From Sulfobacillus thermosulfidooxidans DSM 9293 (GTDB taxonomy: Bacteria > Bacillota > Sulfobacillia > Sulfobacillales > Sulfobacillaceae): a stretch of DNA of 64,000 nucleotides. A model generated the notes under the pieces. It did no database searches. It was not told where the DNA came from and was given only the letters and a program-made list of their open reading frames with translations. The stretch is taken from assembly GCF_900176145.1 (NCBI RefSeq), contig NZ_FWWY01000001.1:377517-441516 (forward strand). Reading direction: 5' to 3'. A program made the position numbers and the translations under genes. Positions 35,102 through 44,214 of the stretch are shown here, one piece after another; position 1 is the stretch's first letter; each line of letters begins with the position of its first letter.

Positions 35102-35293
35102 TTACGAAACTTGTTTATCACGAAGATGAATGACGAGCCCTAGACCTTGTGGGGACTTTTGCGCGTTCTTCAACAGCTGGCGGCAGTAACGCCCCGTTCC
35201 ATAAGCAATCGTCCATACCAATACCAGAGCGGCACCAGCAACAACCACCACGAAAGCCAGAATAATACCACTTAAGAACATCACAAAAGGCAT
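35102..35293 (-). CDS. Small single-helix membrane protein, unknown
   Basis: The 63-residue product starts MPFVMFLSGIILAFVVVVAGAALVLVW, a single long membrane helix, followed by a basic cytoplasmic tail. The ATG at 35293 is eight bases after AAGGGGG; earlier ATGs are too close. No family is recognised. It has its own terminator. Confidence 0.6.
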   Translation of the reverse strand: MPFVMFLSGIILAFVVVVAGAALVLVWTIAYGTGRYCRQLLKNAQKSPQGLGLVIHLRDKQVS

Positions 35294-35386
35294 CTGCATT
35301 TCCCCCTTTACTATAAATAACGCCACAAACTCGTTAAGGGTTTCCTTCAGACGACCTTTTGTTAAAATTTTTATGGCAGTTGCTAG

Positions 35387-36022
35387 CTAGAGAAGAAAAG
35401 ACTGCAATGTATCACGCAAGTCCTTTTCGGAATGAGCCACCTGCCACTGGGGATCTTTAGGCCATAGGGGCTTGGGTACATACCATAGAGCCTGGATAAA
35501 CTGGATACCACTTTGCCGAGCCGCTTCTTTGTCATTCATCGTATCCCCAATTAAAATGGCATCTTGAGCGGGAACATCTAATGCTTGCAAGATTTTGACA
35601 ATCCCATCGGGGTGAGGTTTCGGCCGCTCAACATCCTGAGCCGTAATAATCATGGAGAAGTAATGGGATAACTGGAAATAATCAAGGGTTAAACTCGTAG
35701 TATCACGTTCTTTATTCGTCACGATCGCTAAGGGAATATGCTGCGCATGTAATTCTTTCAATAAGTCAAGGACCCATGATTCAATCTGCAACTGATTGTG
35801 CCCCTGGACATAACATTCCAGGTAATCTTGGAGGACTTTTTCCCACTGGTCACCAAATTTTTGGCGAAAAATAATCGATTCACCCGGCCCAAACAGCGCG
35901 TGGACTGCTTCCGTCGAGATTTCTGTATTCCCATACTTCTGAAACATTTTCTGAAAGCATGTCGTAATCAAGGGCACGGTGTCAAGCAGCGTGCCATCTA
36001 AATCAAATAATAAAGCGGCCAA
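35387..36022 (-). CDS. HAD-superfamily phosphatase (Gph/PpaX-like)
   Basis: The 211-residue protein has HAD motif I 'LLFDLDGTLLDT', motif II threonine in 'IPLAIVTNKERD', the lysine in 'ERPKPHPDGI' and motif IV 'ILIGDTMNDKEAARQSG'. The helical cap between motifs I and II is the phosphoglycolate/pyrophosphate phosphatase type. The natural substrate is not determinable. It begins 14 bases after the small hypothetical gene at 36037. Confidence 0.9.
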   Translation of the reverse strand: MAALLFDLDGTLLDTVPLITTCFQKMFQKYGNTEISTEAVHALFGPGESIIFRQKFGDQWEKVLQDYLECYVQGHNQLQIESWVLDLLKELHAQHIPLAIVTNKERDTTSLTLDYFQLSHYFSMIITAQDVERPKPHPDGIVKILQALDVPAQDAILIGDTMNDKEAARQSGIQFIQALWYVPKPLWPKDPQWQVAHSEKDLRDTLQSFLL

Positions 36023-36036
36023 AATGACCCTCCCAT

Positions 36037-36324
36037 CTACTGGTCTTTATCGAGATTTTTCACGGTAAACCGTAATTCATGACTGCGGGGGAATTCTCTG
36101 GGAATGATATCTTTTAATAAGGCCTCGGCTTCACGTTCATCCACGTGCCACTCTTGACGGACATAGCCGTCTTCAGCAACCCGCAACTGTCCTTCCCTGG
36201 TCCGTTCTACATGCACGGCCCGATCCTTTTTGAAATTGAGAATTTCTAGTCGCGTTTGAGGTTTTAAGCGGTGGACCATTTGAATGGCCGTTTTGACAGC
36301 ACTTCGTGCCGCAACCTTGCTCAT
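36037..36324 (-). CDS. Hypothetical basic protein
   Basis: The 95-residue protein is soluble, rich in Lys, Arg and Glu, and has no recognised domain: 'MSKVAARSAVKTAIQMVHRLKPQTRLEILNFKKDRAVHVERTREGQLRVAEDGYVRQEWHVDEREAEALLKDIIPREFPRSHELRF'. AAAGGGG lies nine bases before the ATG at 36324. It is probably cotranscribed with the HAD phosphatase downstream. Confidence 0.6.
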   Translation of the reverse strand: MSKVAARSAVKTAIQMVHRLKPQTRLEILNFKKDRAVHVERTREGQLRVAEDGYVRQEWHVDEREAEALLKDIIPREFPRSHELRFTVKNLDKDQ

Positions 36325-36394
36325 GAGATATCGCCCCTTTAATTTCTTTAGTTTACCAAGGTGAACTGGGGTCGTCATCTTAAAATTTTGCCAT

Positions 36395-37339
36395 TTAATC
36401 CGATGACGATTTGGACTTCTGGACTGTGGAAACAGCCATGGGCAATGGCGCCTTTAAACTGTGCCAGATCATCCCAGCAATCACCAAGCCTATGCCCAGC
36501 TCGTCATATCCCCTAAGAGTCCCCGACAAGTGAAAAATTTGCGCCAGGACAACCGTGAAAACAATTTCCATAGACTGTGTGGCTTCGATTTTTGCAAGAA
36601 TCACGGGATGACCATGGGCCTGGTCGGTGGCGCCAAAGAACAAGGCCGTGGCAATCACGCCAGAAGCCATAGCCACAATAAACGTCTGTTCCCATTGCCA
36701 AACAGGCGGAGGACCAACCGTTTTCATCCCTATCGCCGCTAAGACTATCCAAAATGGTAAGCTGCCAAGCGTCATACCGAATATCCGGGCAGGTGCATGA
36801 ACTTGCCCTTGAGTCCACGCCATCATTTCGCGATTACCTAAGGGATACGCCAAGGCAGCCACCATGACGGCAACGAAACTGCCCACTTGTTGTCCGCTCA
36901 TTGATAGTTGACCATGCCACTGCACGATAAAAATTCCCAACAAGATTAAGACAGACGGCCAAAGTGATCGCCATGGGATAGGTTGGTGGGTTGTCACAGG
37001 AACCAATAAACTCCCGAATACGATCGTTAATTGAAACGTCGCAGCGATCGCCCACGACGGGCCATATTGCGCGGCATACGTGAGGGGCCCGTAAAATAAA
37101 CCGAATCCAACCGTGCCCCAGATTATCCACGGCCAAATATTTTTACGCATAAGTCGGAACAAGGAGCCTAACTCACGTTGGAGTAGCACCCACAAGAGAA
37201 ACAGCGGGACTGTATAAAAATAGCGAAGGCTGCTACTAAAAAGCCAGCTTCCGCCATGAACCGCCATCAGTTGATTCACAACAAACGTACTCGCAAAAAA
37301 CAACGAGGCTAAGACACCCAAACCAATAGCTTTCAACAC
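36395..37339 (-). CDS. Drug/metabolite transporter superfamily protein (EamA/EmrE-like)
   Basis: The 314-residue protein has ten hydrophobic helices in two related halves, the DMT layout. The opening 'GLGVLASLFFASTFVVNQLMAVHGGSWLFSSSLRYFYTVPLFLLW' fits the multidrug resistance efflux (PF13536) branch. The substrate is unknown. The start is GTG 37339, with TTG next to it, behind GGGGG. It follows the PHP phosphatase gene by 21 bases. Confidence 0.82.
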   Translation of the reverse strand: MLKAIGLGVLASLFFASTFVVNQLMAVHGGSWLFSSSLRYFYTVPLFLLWVLLQRELGSLFRLMRKNIWPWIIWGTVGFGLFYGPLTYAAQYGPSWAIAATFQLTIVFGSLLVPVTTHQPIPWRSLWPSVLILLGIFIVQWHGQLSMSGQQVGSFVAVMVAALAYPLGNREMMAWTQGQVHAPARIFGMTLGSLPFWIVLAAIGMKTVGPPPVWQWEQTFIVAMASGVIATALFFGATDQAHGHPVILAKIEATQSMEIVFTVVLAQIFHLSGTLRGYDELGIGLVIAGMIWHSLKAPLPMAVSTVQKSKSSSD

Positions 37340-37360
37340 ACGGCCCCCTGTTAATAGCCA

Positions 37361-38185
37361 CTAGGATAAAGAGATGGTGCGTATCCCATCCGCTGTGAAC
37401 GCGGTAATAGCCCAGATTCCACATTCACGGGCCAAGATTTTAGCTTCATCAAAGTATAGTCCCACATTTTCCGGCTCATGCGCGTCAGACGCCAACGTCA
37501 CACGTAAATGGGCTTTAGCGGCTTCTTGCAGTAACAGCGGGTCCGGATAAATTTCTTTGATGGGACGGCGCAATCCTGCGGTATTGATTTCTAAAGCGAC
37601 CTGATGATCCGCTAATGCTTCCACAAATAAGCGGTACCAGGGGCGTAATACATCACTGGGAACTTCGGCCAATCCATAAATTTTAGGTAAATCGGGATGG
37701 GTTATGGCGTGGAATAGTCCCGACGTCACCGCTTTAATCGAATACTGATAGTATTTAGCCCATATCTCCTCGGAATCTCGCATCAGATATTGATCTTTCA
37801 TGTCACTGACATCAAGTCCAAAGTCGTCGATGAAATGAATGGAACCGAGAACAAAGTCCCACGAATATTGCCGTAAATAGTCGCGAATTCCATCTTCCTG
37901 TTCGGGAACATAATCCATTTCCAATCCCACCGCAATGGGATACTTATGGCGAACCTGGTCAAGAAACGCGGTGTATCCTTTAAGAGGGTATAAGCAGCGC
38001 TTTTGCGACCATTCTCCCGGTAATAACCCGGCGCTTTCCAAAAAGCGATAGCCATGTTCAACGATACCAAGGCCCCCAACATGTCGTGACGTGGCGACGG
38101 CAAGAAATTGTTCCAACCAGGATTCAGGATATTCAAGGGGTGAATAGGGGCCGTGCTCCATGTGTACATGTTGATCAAACCACAT
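37361..38185 (-). CDS. PHP-family phosphoesterase (histidinol-phosphatase-like)
   Basis: The 274-residue protein begins 'MWFDQHVHMEHGPYS', the metal-binding HxH motif. It carries 'GIVEHGYRF', 'VGLEMDYVPEQEDGIRDYLRQYSWDFVLGSIHFID', 'HAITHPDLPKIYG' and 'ASDAHEPENVGLYFDEA', the full set of PHP metal ligands. HisJ-type histidinol-phosphatases look like this, but no his genes are near, so the substrate is open. Confidence 0.85.
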   Translation of the reverse strand: MWFDQHVHMEHGPYSPLEYPESWLEQFLAVATSRHVGGLGIVEHGYRFLESAGLLPGEWSQKRCLYPLKGYTAFLDQVRHKYPIAVGLEMDYVPEQEDGIRDYLRQYSWDFVLGSIHFIDDFGLDVSDMKDQYLMRDSEEIWAKYYQYSIKAVTSGLFHAITHPDLPKIYGLAEVPSDVLRPWYRLFVEALADHQVALEINTAGLRRPIKEIYPDPLLLQEAAKAHLRVTLASDAHEPENVGLYFDEAKILARECGIWAITAFTADGIRTISLS

Positions 38186-38225
38186 TCATTGTCGTCTCCT
38201 TCAGGACCTGCCATTTCGACGTTTC

Positions 38226-39074
38226 TTACTCATACCAATGTGATTCATCATACTTGGTATAGGTCGCGATAAAGGCCGAAATGTAGGCTATAGTCATGGA
38301 TAGCCCCATAATTAAGACGCCGAGTTGTTGATCAGCCAGAGCTGAAATCCCAAAAATTCTTGGCGCATGAATGTAAAACTGATAAAAGGGCTGGGTTGTG
38401 TCAATAATGTAGACTAATGCTGGCATCATCAAATCGAAATTAAAGAAAATGTAAACCAGTTGATAGCCACGGGAAATCATGCCCAATTCCGGCAGAGTTC
38501 CGCCTTTTCGTACCACACTCAGTTTGCGCGATCCTTTTTGTAATACGGGAGACATAACCGGCCACCACATAAAAATGGCCGAGAACAACATGACATACGA
38601 CTCTAAAACGTACACCCAATCGTTTCGCAAACTGGCATCCAAAAATGGAGGCCACTCGATAGCCGAGAAAATCACATTAAACGTGATAATCGCAAAGGGG
38701 GGATTGGTTGCCACCCGTAAGACCTTGTACCAAAATCGGGTTTTCCACAAACTTTGAATCATCCATTGAGGAATTCCCGCTAATAATAATGGTGGCAAGA
38801 CCATGCTTAATAGGGCATATTGAACCATATGTCCGGAAAACAAATAATCATCCGCGATTAACTTTAATGGTGTCCCCATGGCTAAATAAAAGACAACTAA
38901 GGCCGAGATAAAATAAACCTTTTGCATGGTTGGCACCGGCGGAAGATTTTCGCCAAACCGGTGTTTTAATGGCCCTAACAACTGAAAATAGACAACCAGT
39001 AAGATTATGACGAGAAGCATAACTTCTGGATGCCATAACGCAAAAAAGTTATAATGCTGAAACAGAAATGCCAT
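38226..39074 (-). CDS. ctaG: Cytochrome c oxidase assembly factor CtaG (caa3 type)
   Basis: The 282-residue integral membrane protein has about seven helices and the caa3_CtaG pattern: 'YLFSGHMVQYALLSMVLPPLLLAGIPQW', 'WPPFLDASL', 'MFSAIFMWWPVMSP' and 'LADQQLGVLIMG'. It aids CuB insertion in caa3 oxidases of Bacillus. It lies 5 kb from the oxidase operon rather than inside it, which it presumably serves. Confidence 0.9.
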   Translation of the reverse strand: MAFLFQHYNFFALWHPEVMLLVIILLVVYFQLLGPLKHRFGENLPPVPTMQKVYFISALVVFYLAMGTPLKLIADDYLFSGHMVQYALLSMVLPPLLLAGIPQWMIQSLWKTRFWYKVLRVATNPPFAIITFNVIFSAIEWPPFLDASLRNDWVYVLESYVMLFSAIFMWWPVMSPVLQKGSRKLSVVRKGGTLPELGMISRGYQLVYIFFNFDLMMPALVYIIDTTQPFYQFYIHAPRIFGISALADQQLGVLIMGLSMTIAYISAFIATYTKYDESHWYE

Positions 39075-39170
39075 GATATACCCTCGCTCATTCTAGTTGA
39101 AAATCATTGATGTCCTCCATTATAGCCCTTTCTTTTGAAGTTCCCACAGAACCTAAGTCCTTAGGCGTCG

Positions 39171-40580
39171 TTACTTGAATACCGGCGCTTTACGCACTTT
39201 GGTGGCTTGCTCAAAAGCATAGGCCAGTTGGATCAGGAGCGATTCCTGAAAAGCCCCAGCCGTAAAGGTCAAACCCAACGGCTTTCCTGCCTGGGTATAT
39301 CCCATGGGTACCGTAATAGAAGGATAACCCGCTCTGGCTGCAATGTCTGCTCCTCGGTTATTCATAAATATTAACGCATCGAGACGGTAATCCTCTAGGG
39401 TTTTGTCAATGCCTTGACGTTGTGACCACTCCAAATCACGACGACGGGCCATAAGATAGCGGGCATCCGTCAATCGGCCCTGGGTTGCAAAGGACTCCAT
39501 TAAAACAGATTGTCCATAACGCAAAGCGTCTTGACTATGGGCATTGTTGAAATCTATCACATCTTTAAGCGTTTTGGGTCCGTTGCTTGTCCACTTGTTT
39601 AAATAAGCATTTAATGCCGCGGGAAATTCGTAAAGAAGCACATCATAAGTCCAGTTTTCGTTAGCGGTTTCGATATTGGCGGGATCTACAATTTCAGCAC
39701 CAGCATTACGCAGGACCTCAAGAGCTTGGTCAAAAATTGCCCGTTCTTCATCAGTCGCCTGATCAAGATACCGTTGGCGGGGAACACCTAAACGTCTTTT
39801 TTGCAATCCATCCGCTATTAAATCTCGCCGGTAGTCAGGGAATCCCGGTGCCAGGGCCGTTACGGGATCTTCGGGATCAAATCCTTGGATAACCGTTAAC
39901 AAGATGGCGGCATCAGTCACCGTAGTGGCCATAGGACCAGCCGTATCTTGCGAATAAGCTATGGGCACAATGCCGGATCGGCTGACTAATCCGATTGTGG
40001 GTTTGATGCCCACCAACGAATTTTGGCTTGAAGGACTCAATATGGATCCTGACGTCTCCGTACCTAAAGCCACAGGCGCAAATCCGGCTGCGATAGCTGC
40101 TCCAGATCCTGAACTGGATCCGCCAACGTCAAAAATTCCGGGGCCATAGGGATTCATGACTTGTCCCCCGTGAGAGCTGTAACCATTAGGCATATGGTCG
40201 GACATAAAATTAGCCCATTCTGTTAAGTTGGTCTTTCCCAAAATCATGCCTCCGGCCTCGCGAATTTGCTTAATAACGAAGGCATCTCTTAGGGCATAAT
40301 TATCTTTAAGAGACAACGAGCCTGCTGTGGTATGCATATCCCCATCAACAGCAATATTGTCTTTCACTAATACGGGCACACCAGCTAATAGTCCGCCATG
40401 CTGGTACCGTGCGACTTTATCGGCACGCCGAGCCTCGGCTAACACATGCGGATTCAATTCCAAGACAGCATTGATCCGCTCGTTATACTCGGCAATGGTC
40501 GTTAAGAATTCCCATAACCACTCTTGCGCACTGATCTTACGCTGCCTCCAGCGGTCTTGAAAGGTTGCAATCAGGGACAT
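39171..40580 (-). CDS. Amidase signature family hydrolase
   Basis: The 469-residue enzyme contains the amidase catalytic triad: Lys73 (VLVKDN), cis-Ser155 (GGSSSGSG) and nucleophile Ser179 (GTETSGSI). 'GIKPTIGLVSRSGIVPIAYSQDTAGPMA' follows, typical of the family. It hydrolyses amides; it is not obviously GatA because it lacks gatB/gatC neighbours. The product is cytoplasmic, with no signal peptide. Confidence 0.92.
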   Translation of the reverse strand: MSLIATFQDRWRQRKISAQEWLWEFLTTIAEYNERINAVLELNPHVLAEARRADKVARYQHGGLLAGVPVLVKDNIAVDGDMHTTAGSLSLKDNYALRDAFVIKQIREAGGMILGKTNLTEWANFMSDHMPNGYSSHGGQVMNPYGPGIFDVGGSSSGSGAAIAAGFAPVALGTETSGSILSPSSQNSLVGIKPTIGLVSRSGIVPIAYSQDTAGPMATTVTDAAILLTVIQGFDPEDPVTALAPGFPDYRRDLIADGLQKRRLGVPRQRYLDQATDEERAIFDQALEVLRNAGAEIVDPANIETANENWTYDVLLYEFPAALNAYLNKWTSNGPKTLKDVIDFNNAHSQDALRYGQSVLMESFATQGRLTDARYLMARRRDLEWSQRQGIDKTLEDYRLDALIFMNNRGADIAARAGYPSITVPMGYTQAGKPLGLTFTAGAFQESLLIQLAYAFEQATKVRKAPVFK

Positions 40581-41133
40581 GTTGGATAAGCCTGAATCTT
40601 ATAGAAGGCAAAAAGATTGAGGGACATCGTGGCTCCTCATAATTCTGGGTCAAGAACACTTAGGCACCCATATTAAATAGCGCGTCATATCTTCAGCTTT
40701 TGCTTCTAAAAGACCAGACGTTCCTCCTCTCGCGTTTCATTCGGTCCTATTTTGAAGGCTCTAAAAAGTTTACGGCATAAGATTCCCACAAATTTATATC
40801 GAGAACACTTGGGATATTTTAATTATAAAACTCCTTTTCAGAGCCGAAAATAAAAATATCAAGCTTTAGGCACGGTGTTTCCTTCCCTGCAACAGAGATT
40901 TTCTCGTTTACTAATACGAGTTGGCTCCTGGCGCATCATTTGACGATGATACCCCATAGGGGTATCATGAATTCGAATTATGGCCAAGCAATCTCTGACC
41001 AGAGTTCGCAATATCTCAGGTGTTGTGTTGTCATATGACGGCAAAAGCGTCACCATATATGAGAGGGCTCGATATTTTTAAGCTATTACGGGAAAATAAC
41101 ATATCATGACTATTTAACCAACGAGGTGAAATT
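40581..41133. other. AT-rich intergenic region with a perfect palindrome
   Basis: This 553-base stretch contains no convincing gene: the minus-strand frame 40859-41056 lacks a ribosome site. It holds the palindrome at 40946-40968. A short imperfect direct repeat, (C/A)(A/G)AGAACACTT(A/G)GG, occurs near 40652 and 40801. The promoter of trxB should lie at its right end. Confidence 0.5.
40946..40968. promoter_or_regulatory. Perfect palindrome resembling a CsoR/CstR-type operator
   Basis: Arms ATGATACCCC and GGGGTATCAT flank a central ATA. ATACCCC/GGGGTAT is the style of site bound by CsoR/CstR/RcnR-family repressors that sense copper or persulfide. It lies about 165 bases before trxB. No such repressor gene is visible in the window. 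Confidence 0.4.
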
Positions 41134-42093
41134 ATGGATGCTCGCAAAGTCATCATTTTAGGAACCGGGCCGGCAGGGCTTACGGCAGCAATTTACGCAG
41201 CACGCGCGAATCTCAGCCCTTTAGTTATAGAAGGCAATGAACCCGGGGGCCAATTGACTCTGACGACCGAAATTGAAAATTTTCCTGGCTTCCCTGATGC
41301 CATCATGGGACCCGATTTGATGGAAAATATGCGGAAACAAGCCGAACGGTTTGGGGCCGAATTTATTTTTGGTATGGCAACATCCGTGGATTTACAGACA
41401 CGTCCGTTCCGTGTTGTGGTGAATGAAGCCGATGAATTTTTTGCGGAATCGCTGATTATTTCTACAGGAGCCTCCGCGAAAATGCTCGGCATCCCAGGCG
41501 AAGCTGAAGCGTTAGGGCATGGCGTTTCCACCTGTGCGACCTGTGATGGATTCTTTTTCCGTGACAAGAAAATTATTGTCGTCGGCGGTGGCGATTCAGC
41601 CATGGAAGAAGCCACATTTCTGACCAAATTTGCGTCGGAGGTGACCATTGTGCACCGCCGTGATACCTTGCGCGCATCCAAAGTCATGCAGGAACGGGCC
41701 CACAACAATCCTAAAATTAAGTGGATGATGGATGTCACGCCAGTCTCAGTGAAGTCTGAAAACAACCATGTCGTTGGGTTGGAAGTTCGCGATAACAAAA
41801 CAGGCGAGACCAAGGTCCTAGACACGGAAGGGATTTTTGTGGCGATTGGTCATAATCCGAATACCGCTTTTCTCAATGGACAGGTTGAAACCGATAAAGT
41901 GGGATATATTATTACAAACCCGCACAATACCGCCACGAGCGTTCAAGGTGTATTTGCTTGCGGAGACGTTATGGACTCCCATTATCGTCAAGCCATTACG
42001 GCTGCGGGAAGTGGCTGCCGCGCCGCCATGGATGTAGAAAAATATCTTGAAGGCTCATTTGTCTATGATTGGTCCATGAGTGGCACGCACTAG
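41134..42093 (+). CDS. trxB: Thioredoxin reductase
   Basis: The 319-residue flavoenzyme has the FAD motif 'VIILGTGPAGLTAAIYAARANLSPLVIEG', 'GGQLTLTTEIENFPGFPD', the redox disulfide Cys134-A-T-Cys137, the NADPH motif 'IIVVGGGDSAMEEATFLTKFA' and 'GVFACGDVMDSHYRQAITAAGSGC'. It reduces thioredoxin with NADPH in the cytoplasm. Low-molecular-weight ArsC enzymes use thioredoxin, so it may supply the ArsC-like protein at 56.3 kb. GAGGTG precedes the ATG. Confidence 0.96.
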   Translation: MDARKVIILGTGPAGLTAAIYAARANLSPLVIEGNEPGGQLTLTTEIENFPGFPDAIMGPDLMENMRKQAERFGAEFIFGMATSVDLQTRPFRVVVNEADEFFAESLIISTGASAKMLGIPGEAEALGHGVSTCATCDGFFFRDKKIIVVGGGDSAMEEATFLTKFASEVTIVHRRDTLRASKVMQERAHNNPKIKWMMDVTPVSVKSENNHVVGLEVRDNKTGETKVLDTEGIFVAIGHNPNTAFLNGQVETDKVGYIITNPHNTATSVQGVFACGDVMDSHYRQAITAAGSGCRAAMDVEKYLEGSFVYDWSMSGTH

Positions 42094-42097
42094 AATT

Positions 42098-42128
42098 CAG
42101 GCCGTTCCCGATTTCAGGGAACGGCCTG
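42098..42128 (+). terminator. Stem-loop after trxB
   Basis: CAGGCCGTTCCC pairs with GGGAACGGCCTG (12 pairs, seven-base loop), four bases after the trxB stop. The U-tract is poor (GCTGTTGC). Confidence 0.75.
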
Positions 42129-42217
42129 GCTGTTGCATACCGAAATATCCTATCTTTCATGTATAATTATGCTGTTTTTCTGACGGGTTCACACAATTCG
42201 GGCATGAAGATTTTTGT

Positions 42218-42249
42218 TTGACACCCCGGAATGGATACTGCACTATATA
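42218..42249 (+). promoter_or_regulatory. Probable promoter of the ferredoxin gene
   Basis: A perfect -35 TTGACA at 42218-42223 is followed by an AT-rich CACTATATA at 42241-42249. The best -10 hexamer within normal spacing is only a partial match. Confidence 0.5.
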
Positions 42250-42284
42250 GGGGATACTCCCCCAAAAATTTAAGGAGGAAGCAT

Positions 42285-42554
42285 ATGGCCCATGTAATTA
42301 CTGGTTTATGCCAAGACACCAAAGACCAGAGCTGCGTCGAAGTTTGCCCTGTTGACTGCATTCATCCAGCCCAAAGTTTGGACGGTGACGAAGCTTACGA
42401 AGCGGCTCCCCAGCTTTATATCGATCCCGATGTGTGTATTGACTGCGGGGCTTGCGTTCCGGAATGTCCAGTTGGTGCCATTTTTATGCAAGAAGATTTG
42501 GCGCCCGAAGATGAAAAGTACATCGAGATTAACGCCGCTTATTATCGCAAATAA
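42285..42554 (+). CDS. 7Fe (3Fe-4S/4Fe-4S) ferredoxin
   Basis: The 89-residue protein has C9-x7-C17-x3-C21-P and C51-x2-C54-x2-C57-x3-C61-P. This is the arrangement of seven-iron ferredoxins, with C9, C17 and C61 holding the 3Fe-4S cluster and C21, C51, C54 and C57 the 4Fe-4S. Cys25 is an extra cysteine. It carries low-potential electrons, possibly with the ferredoxin reductase at 50893. AGGAGG is eight bases before the ATG. A strong terminator follows. Confidence 0.92.
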   Translation: MAHVITGLCQDTKDQSCVEVCPVDCIHPAQSLDGDEAYEAAPQLYIDPDVCIDCGACVPECPVGAIFMQEDLAPEDEKYIEINAAYYRK

Positions 42555-42559
42555 TTGAC

Positions 42560-42586
42560 ACAAGCCTAGGACATGCCTAGGCTTGT
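42560..42586 (+). terminator. Terminator after the ferredoxin gene
   Basis: ACAAGCCTAGG and CCTAGGCTTGT form an 11-pair stem with a five-base loop, followed by TCTTTGTC. It overlaps the last codons of the convergent acyltransferase gene. Confidence 0.8.
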
Positions 42587-43761
42587 TCTTTGTCATACAC
42601 CACTTGCTTCACAGATGGCCGTGAGGATTGTCCAGGTTTTACATAACCCCATTGCGAGTATGCAATCAACCGCTTCCCCCAATTTATTCCCGGTTTCTCA
42701 ATATATCTAAAACTGAGTTCACTTACAGCCAGACTCAATGCTCCTGCGACGAATAATCGCAAGACAAACCCTTGCAATGTATGCGTATTCGCAAAAGACC
42801 AGTCACTGACTTTCCCTAAAATAAACCAGTGGGTCAAATATAAACTGTAACTACGGGTTCCAATATATTGCAACACCTTATTGTGCACTAACCATGACAA
42901 ACCGGAGTAATCTTTCCAAGTCAGCCAAACCAATAAATAATTCGGAATCACCCATAAGAGATTTGCCATTTGGAAAGACCACTCATGCCACCCGAGAAAC
43001 AAGGCCCACATGAGCCATAATGTGCTCCAACCACGCAAAGTCGGTTCATGATCGAACTTCACCATCCCGAGTCCGGCCGCGAACCATATTGCCTGAGTAG
43101 GAAAACTCCATAGTAAAAAGGAATGAGCCCAATGTGGCCAAGTAAACCAAAGATGCTGCAAAATAATGGGCCATAACACAGCTCCCATCAAACCCCATAC
43201 GAGAAAAGTCCATGCTGATACTTTGGGAAAAATACGCCGCATAACAAAGGGGAATAATGCGTAAAACGTCATTTCCACACCGATAGACCATTCGACACCA
43301 ATCCACGAATTTTGAAACCAGGGAACCCAGCCAAACACGAATGTCACATGGGCCAACAAATTTTCCCAAGTAAAGATATGCCCTTGCATTGTCGTGGGAA
43401 CAACCGTAGGATTTCCCGTGGTCCATAACCCTGTGACCAGCAACATTAGATAAAATAACGGAGCGATGCGAAAAAATCTTCGGGTCCAAAAAGCTTTTGC
43501 TGGCGCGGCATCCTTGTGATGGCGATATTGCCAACTCAAAACTAATGTGAGCGCGGACACCATGTAAAAAAGCCCAACCCCTTGGTCACCTTGACCCACG
43601 AAACGCATCCACCAGGGACCGTAAAATGGCCGGATTATCGCAGCATGAAAGACCATTACGCTTAAAATAGCTATTCCCCGTAGTGCATCCAGCCTAGCAT
43701 AGCGCGGAGGAGAAGAACCAACCCAACCCTTTTGTTGCCGACCGCTCGTACCACGTATCAC
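42577..43761 (-). CDS. Acyltransferase 3 (OafA/YrhL-like) membrane protein
   Basis: The 394-residue protein has ten or more membrane helices and the family opening 'RLDALRGIAILSVMVFHAAI', with the catalytic histidine after the first helix, then 'FWTRRFFRIAPLFYLML' and 'YSLYLTHWFILG'. Such proteins O-acylate sugars of wall or surface polymers. The start is GTG 43761, seven bases after AAGGAGG; the ATG at 43794 precedes that ribosome site. Confidence 0.88.
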   Translation of the reverse strand: MIRGTSGRQQKGWVGSSPPRYARLDALRGIAILSVMVFHAAIIRPFYGPWWMRFVGQGDQGVGLFYMVSALTLVLSWQYRHHKDAAPAKAFWTRRFFRIAPLFYLMLLVTGLWTTGNPTVVPTTMQGHIFTWENLLAHVTFVFGWVPWFQNSWIGVEWSIGVEMTFYALFPFVMRRIFPKVSAWTFLVWGLMGAVLWPIILQHLWFTWPHWAHSFLLWSFPTQAIWFAAGLGMVKFDHEPTLRGWSTLWLMWALFLGWHEWSFQMANLLWVIPNYLLVWLTWKDYSGLSWLVHNKVLQYIGTRSYSLYLTHWFILGKVSDWSFANTHTLQGFVLRLFVAGALSLAVSELSFRYIEKPGINWGKRLIAYSQWGYVKPGQSSRPSVKQVVYDKEQA

Positions 43762-43916
43762 ACGCTGTCCTCCTTCATCGCAAAATTTCCTCATGAGGAT
43801 TGAGCGTATGGGGTAAAAGTGGTGGCCACCACATGGCTATGCTACCAAGTTCATATCCATCGATCTACCCAAAATGGTCAAACTTCAGGCAGACTTCAGG
43901 AACATTAGAAGTAGAA

Positions 43917-43938
43917 GGAGGCTGGATAACCAGCCCCC
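43917..43938 (-). terminator. Terminator of the oxidase operon
   Basis: On the minus strand GGGGGCTGG, a TTAT loop and CCAGCCTCC form a nine-pair stem followed by TTCTACTTC, just after the last cox gene. Confidence 0.65.
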
Positions 43939-43957
43939 TTACCTACAAATCGTCATC

Positions 43958-44191
43958 TTATCCTGAAATCGACGGAGGTTGTGGCGTATTAGCACCAGTT
44001 CCAGGCCTTCGTGATGTCCTTTGTGATGATTTTTCATCACGATCAATGCTCATCGCGACTTTGCGCAGGGTGAGCAATAAGATCGACATGACCACAATCT
44101 GAAAAATCCACCAGGCGGGATCCCACCAATGCGGGACGCCTTCGCTGTAGGGCATTTTCAGCGGTAGTGTCGGCCAAAATCCGCCTCCCAT
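43958..44191 (-). CDS. Small oxidase-operon membrane subunit
   Basis: The 77-residue protein starts MGGGFWPTLPLKMPYSEGVPHWWDPAWWIFQIVVMSILLLTLRKV, with a single membrane helix and a basic Pro/Ser-rich tail. It follows subunit III in the operon and is probably an accessory or subunit-IV-like polypeptide of the oxidase. No family was recognised. GAGGAG lies about ten bases before the ATG; the frame upstream overlaps subunit III and is not used. Confidence 0.7.
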   Translation of the reverse strand: MGGGFWPTLPLKMPYSEGVPHWWDPAWWIFQIVVMSILLLTLRKVAMSIDRDEKSSQRTSRRPGTGANTPQPPSISG

Positions 44192-44214
44192 ATCGTTTCG
44201 TCTCCTCTCTGGTC

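Noticed and set aside
40859-41056. Leftward 65-codon open frame covering the palindrome
   Set aside because: No ribosome site and no protein-like pattern; the palindrome is more simply an operator.
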